DNA from: DATNPH01 sp036703315 | Lineage (GTDB): Bacteria > Cyanobacteriota > Cyanobacteriia > Cyanobacteriales > Coleofasciculaceae | Assembly (NCBI GenBank): GCA_036703315.1 | Contig: DATNPH010000106.1 | Coordinates: forward strand, 1-64,000 | Direction: 5' to 3' | DNA: 64,000 nucleotides | Shown here: positions 62,328-64,000 of the stretch, piece after piece | Numbering within the stretch: the first letter of the stretch is position 1 | Layout: each line of letters starts with the position of its first letter | The notes under the pieces: generated by a model | What the model was told of the DNA's origin: nothing | The model's input: the letters and a program-made list of their open reading frames with translations, nothing else | The model's database searches: none | Program-made: the position numbers and the translations under genes

Positions 62328-62780
62328 ATGACCAAGTTACTTGAACAAGCGCTCGCAGCCGTCTATCAACTTCCAGAACAAGATCAGGACGCGATCGCCT
62401 CACTGATTCTAGATAAAATTGCATCTAAAGATATAGAAATTGTCCCCTCTCCAATTTCCAAAGCTCACATTGAAACCCTAGAGCGGTTTTACACCCTGCG
62501 GGAAAGACCCGAAATTTTACCGTTTCTTGAGAAATTTCCGTTTCTCGTTCCCCCGTTACTAGAAGCACCCGATAAAATTCGCCAACACTTTCCCGATGCA
62601 AAGCTATTCCTTCAGGTAGTTGATGACCCTGAAATTATCGACTATGTACATCTGGTTCTCTCAATATTGACAAAGATTGACCCAGATGATGCAGTTTCCA
62701 AACTCAATCAAGTAGATAAGGAATGGGAGTTAGGACTTTCTTACGAGGTACGGAAGCGCTTTTTTACCGCTCTAGAATAA
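62328..62780 (+). CDS. Hypothetical protein with antitoxin-like N-terminus
   Basis: From ATG 62328 (eight codons after an upstream ATG). The start MTKLLEQALAAVYQLPEQDQ with DAIASLILDKI resembles a short segment found at the N-terminus of many cyanobacterial antitoxins of RelE- or PIN-type modules. The remaining 110 residues (ILPFLEKFPFLVPPLLEAPDKIRQHF, VDDPEIIDYVHLVLSILTKIDPDDA) look like a separate helical domain without a name known to me. No toxin gene follows within 160 bases. It could be a captured antitoxin N-terminus on another domain. Confidence 0.65.
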   Translation: MTKLLEQALAAVYQLPEQDQDAIASLILDKIASKDIEIVPSPISKAHIETLERFYTLRERPEILPFLEKFPFLVPPLLEAPDKIRQHFPDAKLFLQVVDDPEIIDYVHLVLSILTKIDPDDAVSKLNQVDKEWELGLSYEVRKRFFTALE

Positions 62781-62941
62781 TTGATGCGTGCTGTAGTCGT
62801 CGCATTATCCTGATTTGACAAAACAACTACCTATTTTTTCTAAAGTTAGTCAAAAGATTAGCTTTATCTGCTTTATCTGTATTGAGAAGCGGTTCCGATA
62901 AAGAGCAAGCACCATCTTCATCCAACTTCTACACTAGAAAC

Positions 62942-63211
62942 ATGAGTGAATCCAAGACCCTGACTATCCAGCTTTCTTCTGAAGAAAGGGCTCACCTTGA
63001 AGCTGAAGCAAAAAGGCTTCATCTGCCTCCTGATGCCTTAGCAGTTATCCTATTTCAGTTCAGTCTAGCTCAGGCGAAGACGAATCTATCCATCGATTCC
63101 CTTGCGGCGCTATGGCGTCTTCATGAACTTACTAAGGATTTGCCTGGCGTTGACCCCGTAGAATTAATACACGCAGGTCAAGAAAACCTTGAAGAGCGAG
63201 GTATTTTCTAG
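62942..63211 (+). CDS. Probable VapB-like antitoxin
   Basis: About 90 residues from ATG 62942 (a TTG at 62882 gives a longer, less likely form). N-terminal strand KTLTIQLSSEERAHLEAEAK resembles a ribbon-helix-helix DNA-binding start. The C-terminal half is charged (DLPGVDPVELIHAGQENLEER), as expected for the toxin-binding tail. It ends three bases before the PIN toxin gene, so the two are cotranscribed. Assignment is from context and shape. Confidence 0.7.
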   Translation: MSESKTLTIQLSSEERAHLEAEAKRLHLPPDALAVILFQFSLAQAKTNLSIDSLAALWRLHELTKDLPGVDPVELIHAGQENLEERGIF

Positions 63212-63214
63212 TCA

Positions 63215-63637
63215 ATGGCTGTTGTATTAGATGCCAATTTTTTGGTTGCTCTCATCACTCATCACCCATTGAGAGAAAATGCCTACAGATTGTTTCAAAA
63301 TTGGATAGCTCAGGGGATTGCCCTATACGCTCCGGAGTTAGCTCGTTACGAAATTACCAATGCCTTAACTAACCTGAGTAGAGCGAATTTATTCCCACCA
63401 GAGGAATTAGTACAAGTCTATGCCGAGCTTTCATCCTTACCTATCACCTACCATACCCTCACCGCTGAACCACGAGTCGTCGAAATTGCTGTATTCTTGC
63501 AACGCAATAGCGCTTTTGATGCGGCTTACTTAGCATTAGCAGAAACTTTGGGAGCCGAACTATGGACACTAGATGAACCACTTTATCGCAATGCAGCGGC
63601 ACTTGGTTTTGCTGTGCGGCTACTAGGTGAGTCTTAG
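63215..63637 (+). CDS. VapC-like PIN-domain ribonuclease toxin
   Basis: 140-aa PIN domain with the acidic metal-binding residues in place: D6 (VVLDANFLVAL), E46 (ARYEITNAL), D102 (NSAFDAAYLALAE) and D120 (LWTLDEPLYRNA). It would cleave RNA and is controlled by the antitoxin three bases upstream. Typical chromosomal type II toxin-antitoxin pair. Confidence 0.87.
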   Translation: MAVVLDANFLVALITHHPLRENAYRLFQNWIAQGIALYAPELARYEITNALTNLSRANLFPPEELVQVYAELSSLPITYHTLTAEPRVVEIAVFLQRNSAFDAAYLALAETLGAELWTLDEPLYRNAAALGFAVRLLGES

Positions 63638-63728
63638 GCAAGACTAGGACTGAAGGGTTATCTCTAGTTATCTAGAAAAGTACCTCAATGTATCCCTCAG
63701 GGAAATATTAAGTTCAAGATATATACCA

Positions 63729-64000
63729 GTGGATAAGATTGTTCAAATTACTTTGTTTCTTTCTAGTTTGCTTAATATATTATTTGTAGGGCTGGGAATT
63801 GTTTTTGTTTCCAGAAAAGGTGGCGTTACTTATTTAGTTCGTAAACTCTCTTTATTGCAAAACTCTCAATCTAGAATAATCGCTATGTATGACAATCCTT
63901 TCTACCGCGACAAAAAAAGCCACTTTGAGACTCTACCAAAATCTGAAGAAAACATAATATTTTTGGGAGATAGTCTCACAGATTTATGTGAATGGGCAGA
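63729..64000 (+). CDS. SGNH/GDSL hydrolase, 5' part, cut by the window edge
   Basis: Open frame to the right edge. An N-terminal membrane segment (LFLSSLLNILFVGLGIVFV), a polar linker, then the family block I NIIFLGDSLTDLCEW with the nucleophile Ser. It probably is a membrane-anchored esterase or acyl hydrolase acting on lipids or glycans. The start is uncertain: GTG 63729 is assumed, and the frame is open further upstream. Only about 90 residues are visible. Confidence 0.7.
   Translation, partial: MDKIVQITLFLSSLLNILFVGLGIVFVSRKGGVTYLVRKLSLLQNSQSRIIAMYDNPFYRDKKSHFETLPKSEENIIFLGDSLTDLCEWA

Overview
The window is chromosomal DNA of a cyanobacterium. The evidence is the full cyanobacterial nitrate-assimilation locus (nirA-nrtABCD-narB with narM, and nirB-ntcB-cnaT next to it), a canonical NtcA-type promoter, a cyanoexosortase with a PEP-CTERM protein, a TxlA/HCF164-like thioredoxin, a carotenoid oxygenase, frequent GCGATCGC octamers and heptanucleotide repeats between genes. 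Species cannot be read from the sequence. The repeats, transposon debris and large multi-GAF kinase suggest a large-genome, morphologically complex lineage. No rRNA, tRNA or CRISPR array was seen.

Layout. 0-6.4 kb: a transposase running off the left edge, a secreted DUF6345-like protein, a GH76 mannanase-like enzyme with a carbohydrate-binding tail, FtsE and a WecG/TagA glycosyltransferase. 6.4-9 kb: a tight plus-strand operon of a protease-dead HtrA paralogue, an intact HtrA and a LuxR-type regulator with a degenerate receiver. 9-15.5 kb (minus): GT4 glycosyltransferase, MFS carrier, recO, deoC, msrB, a 59-aa protein missed by length filters, and purU. 15.7-23.2 kb: C26 amidotransferase-like hydrolase, GAF-PAS sensor, DsbA-like lipoprotein, a coiled-coil protein and an AT-rich pair (membrane protein plus alpha/beta hydrolase).

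23.4-39.8 kb is the nitrate island. On the minus strand one NtcA-activated promoter (GTA-N8-TAC, then exactly 22 nt, then TAACCT) leads nirA, nrtA, nrtB, nrtC, nrtD and narB, followed by a GNAT protein, a PsiE-like membrane protein and narM. Divergently lie nirB (HEAT repeats), a dead TnpB fragment, ntcB and cnaT. Together they import nitrate by ABC transport, reduce it to ammonium with ferredoxin, and regulate the process.

40-48 kb is a surface-sorting region: a cysteine-repeat secreted protein, an HpsJ-like protein, a cyanoexosortase-associated protein, cyanoexosortase A, one PEP-CTERM substrate, a broken MBOAT/DltD-like chimera and a secreted protein of unknown function. 48-64 kb holds a repeat-rich spacer, a 1180-aa PAS/GAF histidine kinase, small HNH and zinc-ribbon proteins, a CNT nucleoside transporter with a repeat tail, a DUF3318 protein, a decayed Uma2 gene, a carotenoid oxygenase, miaA, a VapBC-like toxin-antitoxin pair and the start of an SGNH hydrolase.

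The least-described parts are the HtrA/HtrA/LuxR operon, the hydrolase-membrane pair, the Cys-repeat protein beside the exosortase, two unannotated small proteins and several families of small mobile-element-like repeats.
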